Assembly: GCA_009667805.1 (NCBI GenBank)
Contig: CM019063.1
Span: 409,486,626 to 409,550,625 of the forward strand
Direction of reading: 5' to 3'
DNA from: Leptobrachium leishanense
Taxonomy: Eukaryota; Chordata; Amphibia; Anura; Megophryidae
Length of the DNA stretch: 64,000 nucleotides
The notes beneath the pieces were generated by a model. That model did not search any database, was not told where the DNA came from, and saw only the letters and a program-made list of their open reading frames with translations. Below, piece after piece: positions 9,340-20,458 of this stretch (position 1 is the first letter of the stretch; each line of letters starts with the position of its first letter). The translations under genes were made by a program, and so were the position numbers.

Positions 9340-10610
9340 TAAACGGCATTGCATTTACTTCTAGGGAGATCATGCCAAACTAATCGTATTGATTTTTTTG
9401 ATTGGGTAACAAAAATAATAGACACAGGTGGTGCAGTAGACATTGCTTATTTAGATTTCAGTAAGGCTTTTGATACTGTTCCGCATAGAAGGCTTATCAA
9501 TAAATTGCAATCTTTGAGCTTGGATTCCAATATTGTTGACTGGATTAGGCAGTGGCTGAGTGACAGACAACAGAGGGTTGTGGTAAATGGAGTTTATTCG
9601 GCGCAAGGTCTTGTTACCAGTGGGGTACCTCAGGGGTCAGTACTTGGACCCATTCTCTTTAATATTTTTATTAGTGATATTGCAGAAGGTATTAATGGAA
9701 AAGTGTGTCTTTTTGCTGATGACACAAAGATTTGCAACAGGGTTGACGTTCCTGGAAGGATCAGCCAAATGACAAATGATTTAGTTAAACTAAAAAAATG
9801 GTCGGAGTTGTGGCAATTGAGTTTTAATGTGGATAAGTGCAAGATAATGCACCTGGGACGTAAAAACCCAAGGGCTGAATATAGAATATTTGATACAGTC
9901 CTAATCTCAACATCTGAGGAAAGGGATTTAGGGGTCATTATTTCAGAGGATCTAAGGGTAAGTAGTCAATGTAATAGAGCAGCAGGAAATGCTAGCAGAA
10001 TGCTTGGTTGTGTAGGGAGAGGTATTAGCAGTAAGAAAAGGGAAGTGCTCATGCCACTGTACAGAGCACTGGTGAGACCTCACTTGGAGTACTGTGTGCA
10101 GTACTGGAGACCGTATCTCCAGAAGGATATAGACATCTTAGAGAGAGTTCAGAGAAGGGCTACTAAAATGGTGTACGGCTTGAAGGAGAAAAGTTACCAG
10201 GAAAGGCTTAATGATCTTAACATGTACAGCTTGGAAAAAAGACGAGACAGAGGAGATATGATAGAAACATTTAAATACGTAAAGGGAATCCACAAGGTAG
10301 AGGAAGGGAGTATATTTAAAAGGAAACAAAGTAGCAAAACAAGAGGACATAGTCTTAGATTAGAGGGGCAAAGGTTTAAAAGTAACATCAGGAAGCATTA
10401 TTTTACTGAGAGGGTGGTGGATACATGGAACAGTCTTCCAGTAGAAGTGGTAGAGGCCAAAACAGTAATTGAATTTAAGCAAGCATGGGATAGGCATAAG
10501 GTTATCCTAAACAAAAGATAAATCCAGGTAAAGTATCCATGTAATTGGGCAGACTAGATGGGCCGAAAGGTTCTTATCTGCCGACATTTTTCTATGTTTC
10601 TATGTTTCTA
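9340..10610 (+). mobile_element. 5'-truncated CR1 LINE
   Basis: Contains the C-terminal two thirds of a CR1 reverse transcriptase followed by the 3' end gggcagactagatgggccg and the tail tctatgtttctatgtttcta. The same 3' end appears on the minus strand at 29244-29361 and 38607-39010. The 5' boundary is approximate because CR1 leaves little or no target duplication. Confidence 0.85.
9349..10521 (+). CDS. CR1 reverse transcriptase, C-terminal part (390 aa)
   Basis: Continuous frame of 390 residues. Visible motifs in order are YLDFSKAFDTVPH (RT block with the first catalytic Asp), SGVPQGSVLGPILFNIFI, FADDTK (the catalytic FADD box, about residue 123), DLGVIIS, RPHLEYCVQYW, and LERVQRRATKM with the C-terminal SLEKRRDRGD and TWNSLPVEVVEAK of the CR1 clade. 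The endonuclease and RT N-terminus are missing, so the copy cannot retrotranspose. The displayed ATG is an accident of truncation. The intact frame points to a fairly recent insertion. It would make cDNA by target-primed reverse transcription if complete. Confidence 0.85.
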   Translation: MHLLLGRSCQTNRIDFFDWVTKIIDTGGAVDIAYLDFSKAFDTVPHRRLINKLQSLSLDSNIVDWIRQWLSDRQQRVVVNGVYSAQGLVTSGVPQGSVLGPILFNIFISDIAEGINGKVCLFADDTKICNRVDVPGRISQMTNDLVKLKKWSELWQLSFNVDKCKIMHLGRKNPRAEYRIFDTVLISTSEERDLGVIISEDLRVSSQCNRAAGNASRMLGCVGRGISSKKREVLMPLYRALVRPHLEYCVQYWRPYLQKDIDILERVQRRATKMVYGLKEKSYQERLNDLNMYSLEKRRDRGDMIETFKYVKGIHKVEEGSIFKRKQSSKTRGHSLRLEGQRFKSNIRKHYFTERVVDTWNSLPVEVVEAKTVIEFKQAWDRHKVILNKR

Positions 10611-10914
10611 AGTAAAAGAATAGAGGTCTGGGACACCAAAAAGTCAAAATAAAGGACAAAGTTTAAAGAAACAAAGCCAATGTTTCGGCTGCCACTGAAA
10701 TCTTTATCAAATACATTTTAATGAATGAAGCTGGGGAAAGCTATTATCTGAGTTTCTGAGCAGGCACATTTGAAGCTCCACCAGTTTTAGAAATGCTCCA
10801 TAGATCTTCTCAAACCCATTGTGCCTCAGCCTGTCTCTTTTCCCCCAAAGGACTGACAGATTCAATGTGACATATTTAGCTTCTTGCTGGTTCTTTCCCT
10901 TAAATTCCAATGTA
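10611..10914. other. Spacer with a hammerhead-like relic motif
   Basis: No ORF of note. On the minus strand, 10676-10710 reads ttgataaagatttc then gccgaaacattggc. This resembles the core arrangement of the Penelope-type hammerhead at 43473-43521 but lacks a clear stem II and cleavage triplet. Otherwise unexplained. Confidence 0.3.
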
Positions 10915-12453
10915 CAGTCAGGTCCAGAAATATTGGGACATCGACACAATTCTAACATCTTTGGCTCTATACACCACCACAATGGAGTTGGAATGAAACA
11001 AACACAATGTGCTTTAACTGCAGACTGTCAGCTTTAATTTGGCCGGGTTAGCCCCCCTTATCAAAATTTTTGAACAAAACTCATGCAGTTGGTTAGAGCT
11101 TTGTTAGATCAGGTATGTACATCCAACTCAGGTGAACGGTGTAGGATTTACAGCAGTTTGCAGATGTGCCTCCCACTTGTTAAGGGACCAAAGGTAAAGG
11201 GACAATTGGCTTCTCACCTGTTCCATGGCCAGGTGTGTGATATTCCCTCATTATCCCAATTACAATGTCCAGATAAAAGGCCCAGAGTTCATTTCAAGTG
11301 TGCTATTTGCATCTAGAATCTGTTGCTGTCAACTCTCAAGATGAGATCCAAAGAGCTGTCACTATCAGCGAAGCAAGCCATCATTAGGCCGAAGAAACAA
11401 AGCAAACCCATCAGAGAGATAGCAAGAACATTAGGCGTGGCCAAAACAACTGTTTGGAACATTCTCAAAAAGAAGGAACGCACCGGTGAGCTCAGCAACA
11501 CCAAAAGACCTGGGAGACCACGGAAAACAACTGTGGTGGATGACCGAAGAATTCTTTCCCTGGTAAAGAAAACACCCTTCACAACAGTTGGCCAGATCAA
11601 GAACACTCTCCAGGAGGTAGGTGCATGTGTGTCAAAGCCAACAATCAAGAGAAGACTTCACCAGAGTGAATACAGAGGGTTCACCACAAGATGTAAACCA
11701 TTGGTGAGCCTCATAAACAGGCCAGATTAGAGTTTGCCAAACAACACCTAACAAAGCCTTCACAGTTCTGGAACAAGATCCTATGGACAGATGAGACCAA
11801 GATCATCTTGTACCAGAGTGATGGAAAGAGAAGAGTATGGAGAAGGAAAGGAACTGCTCATGATCCTAAGCATACCACCTCATCAGTGAAGCATGGTGGT
11901 GGTAGTGTCTAGGGATGAGCTGTTCGGTTCGAATCTAACGTTTGGGACGTTAGCCAAAAGTTCGAAAAAAATATTGAAAAAAGTGTAAAAAATGCTTAAA
12001 AAATACTAAAAAAATCTGGAAATAAAGAGACTCTTAACTGCAGAATATTATAAGCAACGGTTTATTAGATATTGAATTAAAACGGGAATATTTTTAACAT
12101 CGAAGCCTATGGGATAAAACATTCTTGTTACTAAAACGTCAGGCAGACACGGCCCTCTAATCAGGCACTGTAGAGGGCAGCCTGCCGGGGCCTCCCAAGG
12201 ATCCCCTTGAGGAGCATGCGGCCGCCGGATGACAGAGCTGCGACTGTGCGGGCTAGCCGCCCAGGTGCATGTGGCAGAGACAGGCAGCGCAGGGAGGGAG
12301 CCACTGCACCTGCAGCCACGGCAGACCCCCCCCCACAACCAGGATCCAGGGAGCCCCCACTGACCACCAGGATAAGGTAAGGCGACACATTTCTAAAAAA
12401 AATTAAATCCGAGGACATTTTTAAATGTCCCCAGGAACATAAAATAAAACTTT

Positions 12454-12527
12454 TTATATTTCTTTCTCTACCTGGCTGAATGTATTTAATTATATATATT
12501 AGATACATTCAGCCAGGTAGAGGGGGT
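12454..12527. repeat. Perfect-type hairpin in the hAT element
   Basis: ctctacctggctgaatgtat and its complement atacattcagccaggtagag are separated by an AT-rich loop. Arms are about 20 bp. Confidence 0.7.
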
Positions 12528-12713
12528 GGCATGTGGGCTGCGCGGGGTCTCAGGCAGTGGTTTGGTTTTTTTGTGTGTATATTTTTAGCAAATTTATAGG
12601 GGAAGGTAAGGGGAGGTATGATATATATATATATATAGATAAGATATATATCTATATTCTTATAAATATATATATCCAGACTTGTATTACACACACATTT
12701 TGGCAACTAATTG

Positions 12714-12840
12714 CCCCCCTCCCTATTTGGCTGATCCCTCCAGAAGAAATGTTGAACCCGATAGAGCAGAGATTAGTATATATATTCTCTGCTCTGTCGG
12801 GTTCAACATTTCTTCTGGAAGGATCAGCCAAATGGGGGGG
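12714..12840. repeat. Long palindrome in the hAT element
   Basis: The arms are about 57 bases with a small AT loop near 12777-12786. The left arm contains tttggctgatccctccagaag and the right arm cttctggaaggatcagccaaa; gaacccgatagagcagaga pairs with tctctgctctgtcgggttc. A transcript would fold into a near-perfect hairpin. Confidence 0.8.
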
Positions 12841-13633
12841 CGCATTTAGTTGAGATTGTCCACATGCCACCCCCCCATGTGTGTATGTGTATATATGGTC
12901 TGAGGTCTGTGGGTGGGTGTATATATATATATCTGCGCGTTGATATATACGTATATATAGGTCTGCGTGTTGATATATACGTATATGTCTGTGTGTGGTA
13001 TCAATGCATCCCTACTCTATACACAGCGCTCCATGTCCCTATAATATATATGATCAGGGGTTACTTTTTTTATACTATGCCTATTAAATTAACAGTAATT
13101 TTTTATGTATTTTATTGAGTAGAAACTTTTTTTCCCTATATAACATGTGCTTTGTGAAAATAAAACGGTTTTGTGTGTACATTTTAATTTAGTTAGTGGA
13201 TTCCTGTCCAGTGCGGTGAGAAACAAACGTAATGTAGTGTAGACAGGCTGCGAGGCGGAGCGGAGTGAAGTCAAGCCTGCAAAATGTTTGCTTCTCTTCG
13301 CTTCGCTACGCTGTGCGTCACTACACACTCAGTGTGTCTCAGCCTTTATTCCCGCATCGCTAGCTTACCGAATCAGTTTGTATACTTGTTACTGACCCTG
13401 ATTGTTCTGAGGACCTGATCTCTTGCCGACTTTGCCTGTCATTTGACTATTCTCTCTGTGTATTTCCTGCCTGTTCTGTTTGCTTCCTGTTGCTACTGGT
13501 GTGCGCTGATTCTCACCATATACAGTAGTGCAGTACAAGTGCCTAAACATTGCTGACCCGGTTTTGTTATATCTGCTGATGTAACTGAATAACTAGATCG
13601 GGGATCTCTTCTGCATTACCAAAACCTCCACCA

Positions 13634-13860
13634 CTGCACTCTTCCACAATACCTCAGAGGGGTTACGGTGTGAAGGCACTTGCTGACACCAAAGGCAAAA
13701 TATTTGGGAGCACTGACGCCTATACCAGATTCATATCATTTTAATATTTGACCACAGGGTCCAACCCTGCACTCTTCCACAATACCACAGAGGGGTTACG
13801 GTGTGACGGCACTGTTGCCGACACTAAAGGCCCAATTTTAAAGCACCTATTGTTACTTTC
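13634..13860 (+). repeat. 133-bp tandem duplication in the hAT element
   Basis: ctgcactcttccacaatacc starts at 13634 and again at 13767. Each is followed by cagaggggttacggtgtga and a gccgacac/ctgacacc-aaaggc segment. About 1.6 copies. Confidence 0.7.
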
Positions 13861-13983
13861 ATCCAAAGCCTGCATAAGTTTCACCATAATTTACCAAAAA
13901 AATCACTAAACTCCTTCTGCATGTCCTAAAATGTCTCCTCTTTTCATACAGGCTGCCGCCCCAAGCAGTTGTTTATGAATAGA

Positions 13984-15230
13984 TTAACCCCTTAAGGACG
14001 GGAGTAATTTTACAACTTTGGCACTTTTTCGGAAGTGAAGTTTGCTGAAGTTTTTGCTCATCATGTTTAAACGCGGTTTTAAGTCACATATTATTATACC
14101 ACCCAGACAAATTATATATCGTTCTTTCGGCAGACTCGGAAGATTAATAATATATCATAATTATATATAAAAGTCATGTCCTGCCAGAATGCTATAACAA
14201 AAAATGTAAAAAAATGTGAATTTTCAATAAAATTTCAATCATCCACAGTGTATAAAGTGTTTTTTTTTCACACTTTATTATCCGATCCTTTGCGGTTATA
14301 TTCTATGGGGTAGACTTGGGAACCCTTTTTTTTTTTTTTTGGTGGGGGGGAAATTACCTGATTTTAGCTAAACCCCCCCAAAAAAAATCATTGGTGAAGC
14401 ATCATTGTTCACATTATAATTGAAATGTGAGCAATAATGCTGCATCAAAAAAAAAGCACGTTTTTATTTTTTAATTAATTAATTAATTGTTTTTTTTATT
14501 TTTATACACTTTTATTTAACTTTTTTCATTGTCATGTTTGATATCGTTGGAAAGGCCATGCTCAGACCTTTCTATCGATATCAGGCATGACCCCCTAGCT
14601 TCCACCGATCAGGAGATAAAGGGGTTCAAAGAACCCCCCTATCTCCTGCAAGGGATTTCCATAGGAAATCCCTTTGCAGCTAGGGGCTTCCCCAGTTAAC
14701 TGACATCATCGCGCATGGCGCGATGAGTCAGTTGACGCGGGGGGGGGGACCCAGAGGTGGGGGGCTGCCATCCAAGATGGCGGCCCCCACCGGAAATAGG
14801 CCGCGATCGGGCACAAATTTGTGCCCGGTCGCGACCTGGCAAGTCATGGGTTAACCCCAATACATCGCTGGAAAGGTCAGGCTGTGACCCTTCCAGCGAT
14901 GCTGGCCACAGCCTTGTATCCCCCGGCGATGGGGAGATAGAGGGATCCGAAGGATCCCTCCCCTCCCCTCCAGGCGCTTCCCCTGCTCCGGCGGGGGGGG
15001 ACGCCTGAAACTGATGTCATCGCACCCCCGGCGCGATGACGTCAGTGCGCCGGAGGAGGAAACCCTGCCGATCTGACTCCGTGGGAGTCAGAGCAGCGAG
15101 GGAGCCGCCGGAGGAGGTGAGTATCTCCCGGGGGGGCTGAAAACACCGAGGACATACATTTACGTCCTGTGGCGCCAAAGCCCGCCTAATGCAGGGCGTA
15201 AATGTACGTCCTGCGGCGTTAAGGGGTTAA
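13984..15230. mobile_element. Complete piggyBac MITE (1247 bp)
   Basis: Ends ttaaccccttaaggac and gcggcgttaaggggttaa, with TTAA at 13984-13987 and 15227-15230; inserted in the hAT element. The interior carries several self-complementary blocks (for example around 14580, 14700-14730 and 14820-14850) and the consensus ccatccaagatggcggcc at about 14768. It has no transposase. It is collinear with 843-1427 and 4061-5200. The autonomous-type element at 48199-62125 has a similar TTAACCCCTTA end and could belong to a related mobilising family (inference). Confidence 0.85.
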
Positions 15231-16375
15231 AGGAAAAACATTTACCGTAATTTGAAATGTCATTTTTTCGTTTTTAAATGATTCTATACATCCTACAAAT
15301 CCGCCACTTCACGGGCAGGTTATTGGGACCTCCTAGGCACGATATTTGAAGGAATTTTTCATTTTTATTCTTAACCTTTATTTCATGGAAAACTCACTGT
15401 TCCTTTAAAAACGTTTTTTTTTAAACTTTTTGTCCTTGTTTCCTGTCCCCCCAGGGCACTACCCGGACCCCCATACACCTTTTATGGCAAATATCTTGCT
15501 ATATATGCCCTCTTGGAGGGCACTCTAAAATGCGAACATTCGAGTCCCATTGACTTGCATTGAGTTCGAATCGTGTTCGAATTCAAACTTTTGAAATTGT
15601 TCGCGTTCGAATGCGAACCGAACACGGGGGTGTTCGGCTCATCACTAGTAGTGTCATGGCGTGGGCATGTATGGCTGCCAGTGGAACTGGTTCTCTTGTA
15701 TTTATTGACGATGTGACTGCTGACAAAAGCAGCAGGATGATTTCTGAAGTGTTTCGGGCAATATTATCTGCTCACATTCAGCCAAATGCTGCAGAACTCA
15801 TTGGACGGCACTTCACAGTGCAGATGGACAATGACTCAAAGCATACTGCAAAAGCAACCAAAGAGTTTTTGAAGGGACAGAAGTGGAATGTTATGCAATG
15901 GCCAAGTCAATCACCTGACCTGAATCCCATTGAGCATGCATTTCACTTGCTGAAGACAAAACTGAAGGGAAAATGCCCCAAGAACAAGCAGGAACTGAAG
16001 ACAGTTGCAGTAGAGGCCTGGCAGAGCATCACCAGGGATGAAACCCAGCGTCTGGTGATGGCTATGCGTTCCAGACTTCAGGCTGTGATTGACTGCAAAG
16101 GATTTGCAACCAAGTATTAAGAAGGGAAAGTTTGATTTATGATTATTATTCTGTCCCATTACCTGTGGTCCCTTAACAAGTGGGAGGCACATCTGCAAAC
16201 TGCTGTAAGTCCTACACCGTTCACCTGAGTTGGATGTACATACCCTCAAATTAAAGCTGACAGTCTGCAGTTAAAGCACATTGTGTTTGTTTCATTCCAA
16301 CTCCATTGTGGTGGTGTATAGAGCCAAAGAGGTTAGAATTGTGTCGATGTCCCAATATTTCTGGACCTGACTGTA

Positions 16376-16649
16376 TGTTTTTGCCAAAGCCCTATACCCA
16401 AAACATGACTCTGTTTTCCATTGTGGGTAAATTGGTTTTGGACACAGCTATATTAGAGATCAACCACTTTCAACATTTTAACAGTATACAAATAAAGATG
16501 TTGCCCAAGAAAACCTTCTGAAGGCTTGCCCCTGGTTTGGTCAAACAGGAAAAGCATGCCTATAATGATATTCAGGCATCCTTTATAAAACACCCTGAAG
16601 CGAGAATTTCAATCATTTGCACTTGCTAGGGAAAACAATGAATAAAATA
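16376..16649. other. Spacer between Tc1 and Gypsy elements
   Basis: About 270 bases of non-coding AT-rich sequence with no recognised repeat. Confidence 0.5.
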
Positions 16650-17778
16650 TGTAGCGATGTGTTAAAGTTTACTGTGGCAGTACCCATTTTTGGCCACAAG
16701 ATGGAGACAATCACGATTAAAGACCCTGGACACTCGAACTACATGTCCCGGCATGCTTTGCGAAGAAACAGGAAGTGGGTGGGTTTGTGGAGACGCTGTA
16801 CATCCTGCACCTCGTGGAGAACAGGCAGAGCGCGCCAGGGAGCAGAGGAGAGTGGATGCACACACAAAGAAGGAGAGACCAAAAGATAGGCCGGAGCGCA
16901 GACAGAGTGGATCGGGCCTTAGGATTGGGTCACTCAGCCTTGCGGGAGACAGACATCACCATCTATATTATCCGAGTGCAGTGCTGAGGAGAGAAGACCC
17001 CTCGAGTAAGGAGTACCGCGGTCGATTGAAGCGGGGAGCAGGTGGTAAGCTGGCTGAGTCGTGCTGACAGACAGAAGGCCAGACAACAGATCCGGTGGTC
17101 GGCGTCCCCAGTCAATATCGAGCGGAGAGACGTCCTGGGTCAGCGGAACCTCAAGCTTGCGCTGGATGGGTGAGAGGCCCCCAAGGCCGTATGTAAATAA
17201 GAGCGTACGCTGCTGTTTTCCTTCTAAAACCCACAGGGCCCCAACTGACTAGTCGAAGACATCATTAAAGTAAACTCACTGGCCAGTTGAAAAGTACCCG
17301 GGTACCCTACACACACAATACATATCACTTCACGTTCTGGGACTTAACCTGTGCAGGAATCAGTTTCCTTTTTTCCAAATCCATACAAGGGGGCAAAGTT
17401 GAAGTTACATTCTGAACAACTTTTCGGTTTTTGGTTCCCGCTGCGCATTTACCGTGATACGAGAACTGTGTATTTTATTGTGTCCCGCTACGCGGTTTTT
17501 CCTCGAATTTCGTATCTTTTAATTTTCTGCTCGGTCGGGGGTTTTTTTTCCGAAAATACGAAGCCCTCGTGTTTTCGTTTCTTTTACCGCTACGCGTTTA
17601 TCGTGTTACGAAAGTACTGTAAATCTTCCTGTATATACCGTGTCTCAAGAACTGCAAACCTTTTAGTAAACCTTTTAAATATAAGACTGTTCAGCGTGTT
17701 GGAGTATATTTATTCCCTAGTGCGGGGAGACTGACCCGTGGTTCATTTTCAGCGGCTCCTCCGGGAGTGAGCGCTACA
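16650..17778 (+). repeat. 5' LTR of the Gypsy element
   Basis: 1129 bp, starts tgtagcgatgtgttaaag and ends gtgagcgctaca. About 99% identical to the 3' LTR. The short frames inside it are not genes. Confidence 0.92.
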
Positions 17779-17780
17779 CG

Positions 17781-17802
17781 TGGGGGCTCGTTTCCGGGAT
17801 TC
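17781..17802 (+). promoter_or_regulatory. Primer-binding site, tRNA-Pro type
   Basis: tgggggctcgtttccgggat begins two bases after the LTR. The tgggggctcg core is the standard complement of the tRNA-Pro 3' end. Confidence 0.8.
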
Positions 17803-17836
17803 AGTCTCTGGAAAAACCGCATCTAAAGGGTTAAAT

Positions 17837-19325
17837 ATGGATCCAGACACTGCTGCCGAATGGTGTGGGGAGCATAGTAGTCAGTTAGCATGTTGCATAG
17901 TCATGGATATTCCCGCAGACACTTGGGCCGAAGATCAGATTCGCCAGGCCGTGGCCACGCTAGCACCAGATCATCGGGGGTTAATCCTGGACATTAAGAA
18001 AAACCCAGATACCTCTCACACGCATGTTCTTCTCGAATGGAGAAAAGGTATTCCAGCATGTTTTCGGGGCGCGAGCGTGAAGCTGACCGATGAGGTGGAA
18101 GTCCAACTGATTCAGCCAAGTGCGCCACGTGGCGAAGCCGAAAGTGTTCCCGCGCCCAGTCCGTTGGCCATGATCGGGCCTGAATTTATCGTGGCTATTG
18201 GAGATTTGCTGGCTAAATGTCAGAAAACAAGCCCTCCTCACACTAATTTCGGTTATCGACGGTTAAGGAACTTTACAGGAAATGTACCAACTCCGGCGGG
18301 AGAAGAAACCTTTGAGGAATGGGTGGAACAGGCGATGCAGGCACTGGATGAGTGGGACGTCCCTGAGGCACAGAAAAAGCAAAGGATCACCGAGAGTTTA
18401 AAGGGACCTGCATCAGAAGCGGTGAGAAACCTAAAACTGAGTAGGAAAGATTGTACTGCTTTGGATTATCTGAACGTTCTTGAAGAAGTGTTTGGGCGAA
18501 CAGAAAAGGCAGCGGAACTAGTATATCAGTACGAACACACCTATCAGAAGAGGGGTGAGAGAATGATTGATTACATGGGGCGCTTGGATAAGATTCTGCA
18601 CCAAACTCCTCAAGAAAGGGGCCAAACCGGCTGACGTAGACAAGATACGAATAAAGCAGATCCTGAGGGGCTCTCAACCGTTAGATCCGGTGATGATGCA
18701 GCTGAGAAGCAGAGCAGTTAATCAAGAGTTGAAGTACCTGGAACTGATCCGAGTGGTACGAGAGGAGGAGGCTCTGCTGGAAGAGAAATCCTTCAGGCGG
18801 GGAGAAAGGGCTTATGCACAACCTGCAAGATATAACGACGGTCTGCAGCCTGAAAATGACTCGTTAGACACCTATGGATCTGATCTGGATGAACAGGAGC
18901 AGTTAGTCGGTTTTAAATTCGTCGAAAAGGCTGCGAAAGAATCGAACTCTTCTGAACGAAGCGAGTTGTTCAAGACTGTAAAGAAGGTACAGGAAGCTCA
19001 AACTGAACTGCAGAAAGCGCACGCTGAACTGTGCAGGGTGTTGATGAAGGTGACCGAGATGCAGGGGGAAATGCAAAAGTTCCTAACAGGTATGCAGACG
19101 ACTGAAGTTGCCGTGGCGTCTGGTTCAAATCTCTTATTAGAACCTCAACAAGCAACCGTGTCTCCACTTTCGAGGAAGAGATGTTTCGGTTGTGGAGAAA
19201 TGGGCCATTTCCGTGCGCAGTGTAAAGGCCGGAAGCCTGAGAAGGACAAAGTTGAGTGGCTGCTGAAAGCCCTAGAGGGACTGTTATCTACTCCGCCAGC
19301 GGGAAACGCCAGAGGGCACCAGTAA
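17837..19325 (+). pseudogene. PNMA-like Gag (one frame break)
   Basis: Start chosen at the ATG of MDPDTAAEW (17837), after the primer site. The N-terminal 90 residues have the RNA-binding-like fold region of PNMA proteins (CIVMDIPADTWAEDQI). The capsid part follows (RNFTGNVPTPAGEETFEEWV ... SLKGPASEAVRNLKLS ... LEEVFGRTEKA ... YQYEHTYQKRGE), which matches the order and spacing of vertebrate PNMA capsids. A nucleocapsid knuckle CFGCGEMGHFRAQC lies near 19183-19225. One frame change sits near 18603 in a run of A. The role is particle assembly and RNA packaging. PNMA genes of mammals were domesticated from Gypsy gag; this looks like a living relative of that source lineage. Confidence 0.8.
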
Positions 19326-19431
19326 AGGAGCAACCTAGGTGCCCAGAAGTTGAATCTCGCGCTCCAAGAATCAATTTAAAGCTAAGAGGGCAAGAGGGCC
19401 CAAAGTTAAGCCTACTGCTGAGCCTGCCAGA

Positions 19432-20423
19432 ATGGAAAGAGTCACTCCCTTAGCATCCGGGTCTACGTCATGGGGAGGCAATGCACGCCCAAAACCTGCA
19501 CGGGCCAAGAAAAAGGCCAGGGTCCAGCAAACTGGGTCTAAGCGTCCGGATACCTCCACCAAGTTTCCTGACCAGCTGATAGGTCCTTCTCCGATTGTGC
19601 CAATCCAAGTGGAGGGAGTCTACACCAAAGCTCTGTTAGATTCAGGGGCTCAAGTGACTTTGATTTATAAAGACTTCTATGAGAAACACTTAAAGCACAT
19701 TCCTCTGCAAGAATTGAAGGACTTGGAAATATGGGGTATCGGCACTGAGAAACTCCCTTATGACGGGTATCTGCAAGTAAGGTTGGAGATCGGATCTGAA
19801 GTCATCGGACAGTCCGGAGGCTGTGACGCCTTAGCCATTGTGTGCCCCCGACCCTCGGGTGCGAACAGAAGCTCTCTGATAGTGGGGGCGAATACGGACC
19901 TAGTGCGGCGTCTCCTGACCCCCATCGTAGTGGAAGAAGGGTCAACTCAAGGAGTGCACCCCATGTTACGACCGGTCTATCAGAGGATGGTGAAGAACGG
20001 AAAGCACCTGCTGAGGTGGGAAGACTGTGGAGACTGGGTGGGACAGAGAAGGTTCTGCAAGCAGGAGAAGTAGCGAGCTTCCGGGTTTCAGTTAAGTTGA
20101 ACGGATCGCAACCAGGTCCCTATGTGGTGCTGGGAACCGATGTCAGTCATGGGAGTGAAACCGGAGTCGAAGTAATTCCTGAAATAATCTCCACAAAAGC
20201 CTTGAAGAGGACACGAGGAAGAGTCTCGGTCAGTGTGTGCAATGTGACAGATTCTCCGGTAGTCCTTAAAGCACGAATGCCTATCGGGCAAGTAGAGTCT
20301 GCTACACCCCTCTCCACCGATTTAGGAGGGGGAGTGGATAAAGAGATCCCAGATGAAAGATTCTACCTAAGGACGCCCCCATTTCACCTGAGTGGAAGAA
20401 ACGTCTTCAGTGTCAAGTTCTAA
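19432..20423 (+). pseudogene. Gypsy protease and linker region
   Basis: Frames 19432-20073 and 19842-20423 overlap and are joined by a frame change near 20030. The retropepsin motif ALLDSGAQVTLI (active-site Asp in DSG) lies near 19630-19665. A following GIGTEKLPYDGYLQV segment is consistent with the flap side. It would cleave the Gag-Pol precursor. It follows the gag stop at 19323-19325 in a different frame, so expression would need frameshifting, although an indel cannot be excluded. Confidence 0.75.
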
Positions 20424-20458
20424 AGTGGAAAGAATTATTCTCGAAAGATGAGTTCGAT

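Larger units (their letters stand above)
11910..15647. mobile_element. hAT non-autonomous element (3738 bp) with 8-bp TSD
   Basis: Inserted in the Tc1 transposase. The target duplication gtagtgtc is at 11902-11909 and 15648-15655, and the short terminal inverted repeats are tagggatgagc and gctcatcacta. An 8-bp TSD and TAGNG-type ends are diagnostic of hAT. Subterminal gttcggttcga motifs also mirror each other. No hAT transposase frame is present, so it must have been moved in trans. The interior holds two hairpins, a 133-bp duplication, AT microsatellites and a piggyBac MITE. A related right end occurs at 1-842. Confidence 0.9.
11341..16120 (+). pseudogene. Tc1 transposase, disrupted
   Basis: The N-terminal part runs 11341-11909, starting MRSKELSLSAKQAI. 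It has a paired-like helix-turn-helix (IREIARTLGVAKTTVWNIL), a GRPRK AT-hook linker and a second HTH. A frame break near 11700 follows, then the first catalytic Asp in WTDETK (codon 11790-11792). The hAT element interrupts at 11909. The C-terminal part runs 15656-16120 with the second Asp in MDNDSKHTAKA (codon 15827-15829) and the Glu in SPDLNPIEHAF (15932-15934), so the DDE triad is split between two exon-like parts. Stop TAA at 16118-16120. The enzyme would cut and paste at TA sites. Inactive here. Confidence 0.9.
10915..16373 (+). mobile_element. Tc1/mariner element split by a hAT insertion
   Basis: Inverted ends cagtcaggtccagaaatatt (left) and its complement ending at 16373 (aatatttctggacctgactg), flanked by TA at 10913-10914 and 16374-16375. 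Without the 3738-bp hAT insert and its 8-bp duplication the element is about 1713 bp, a normal Tc1 length. Each end is long and structured: the outer 125 bases match, and a second block (about 11113-11200 against 16150-16245) also matches in inverted orientation, giving an IR/DR-like layout as in Sleeping Beauty-type elements. Confidence 0.9.

Noticed and set aside
16650..17778. Small ORFs with Arg/Ser-rich peptides in the Gypsy LTR (also 24013-25144)
   Set aside because: They are within LTRs, duplicated with them, and lack homology.
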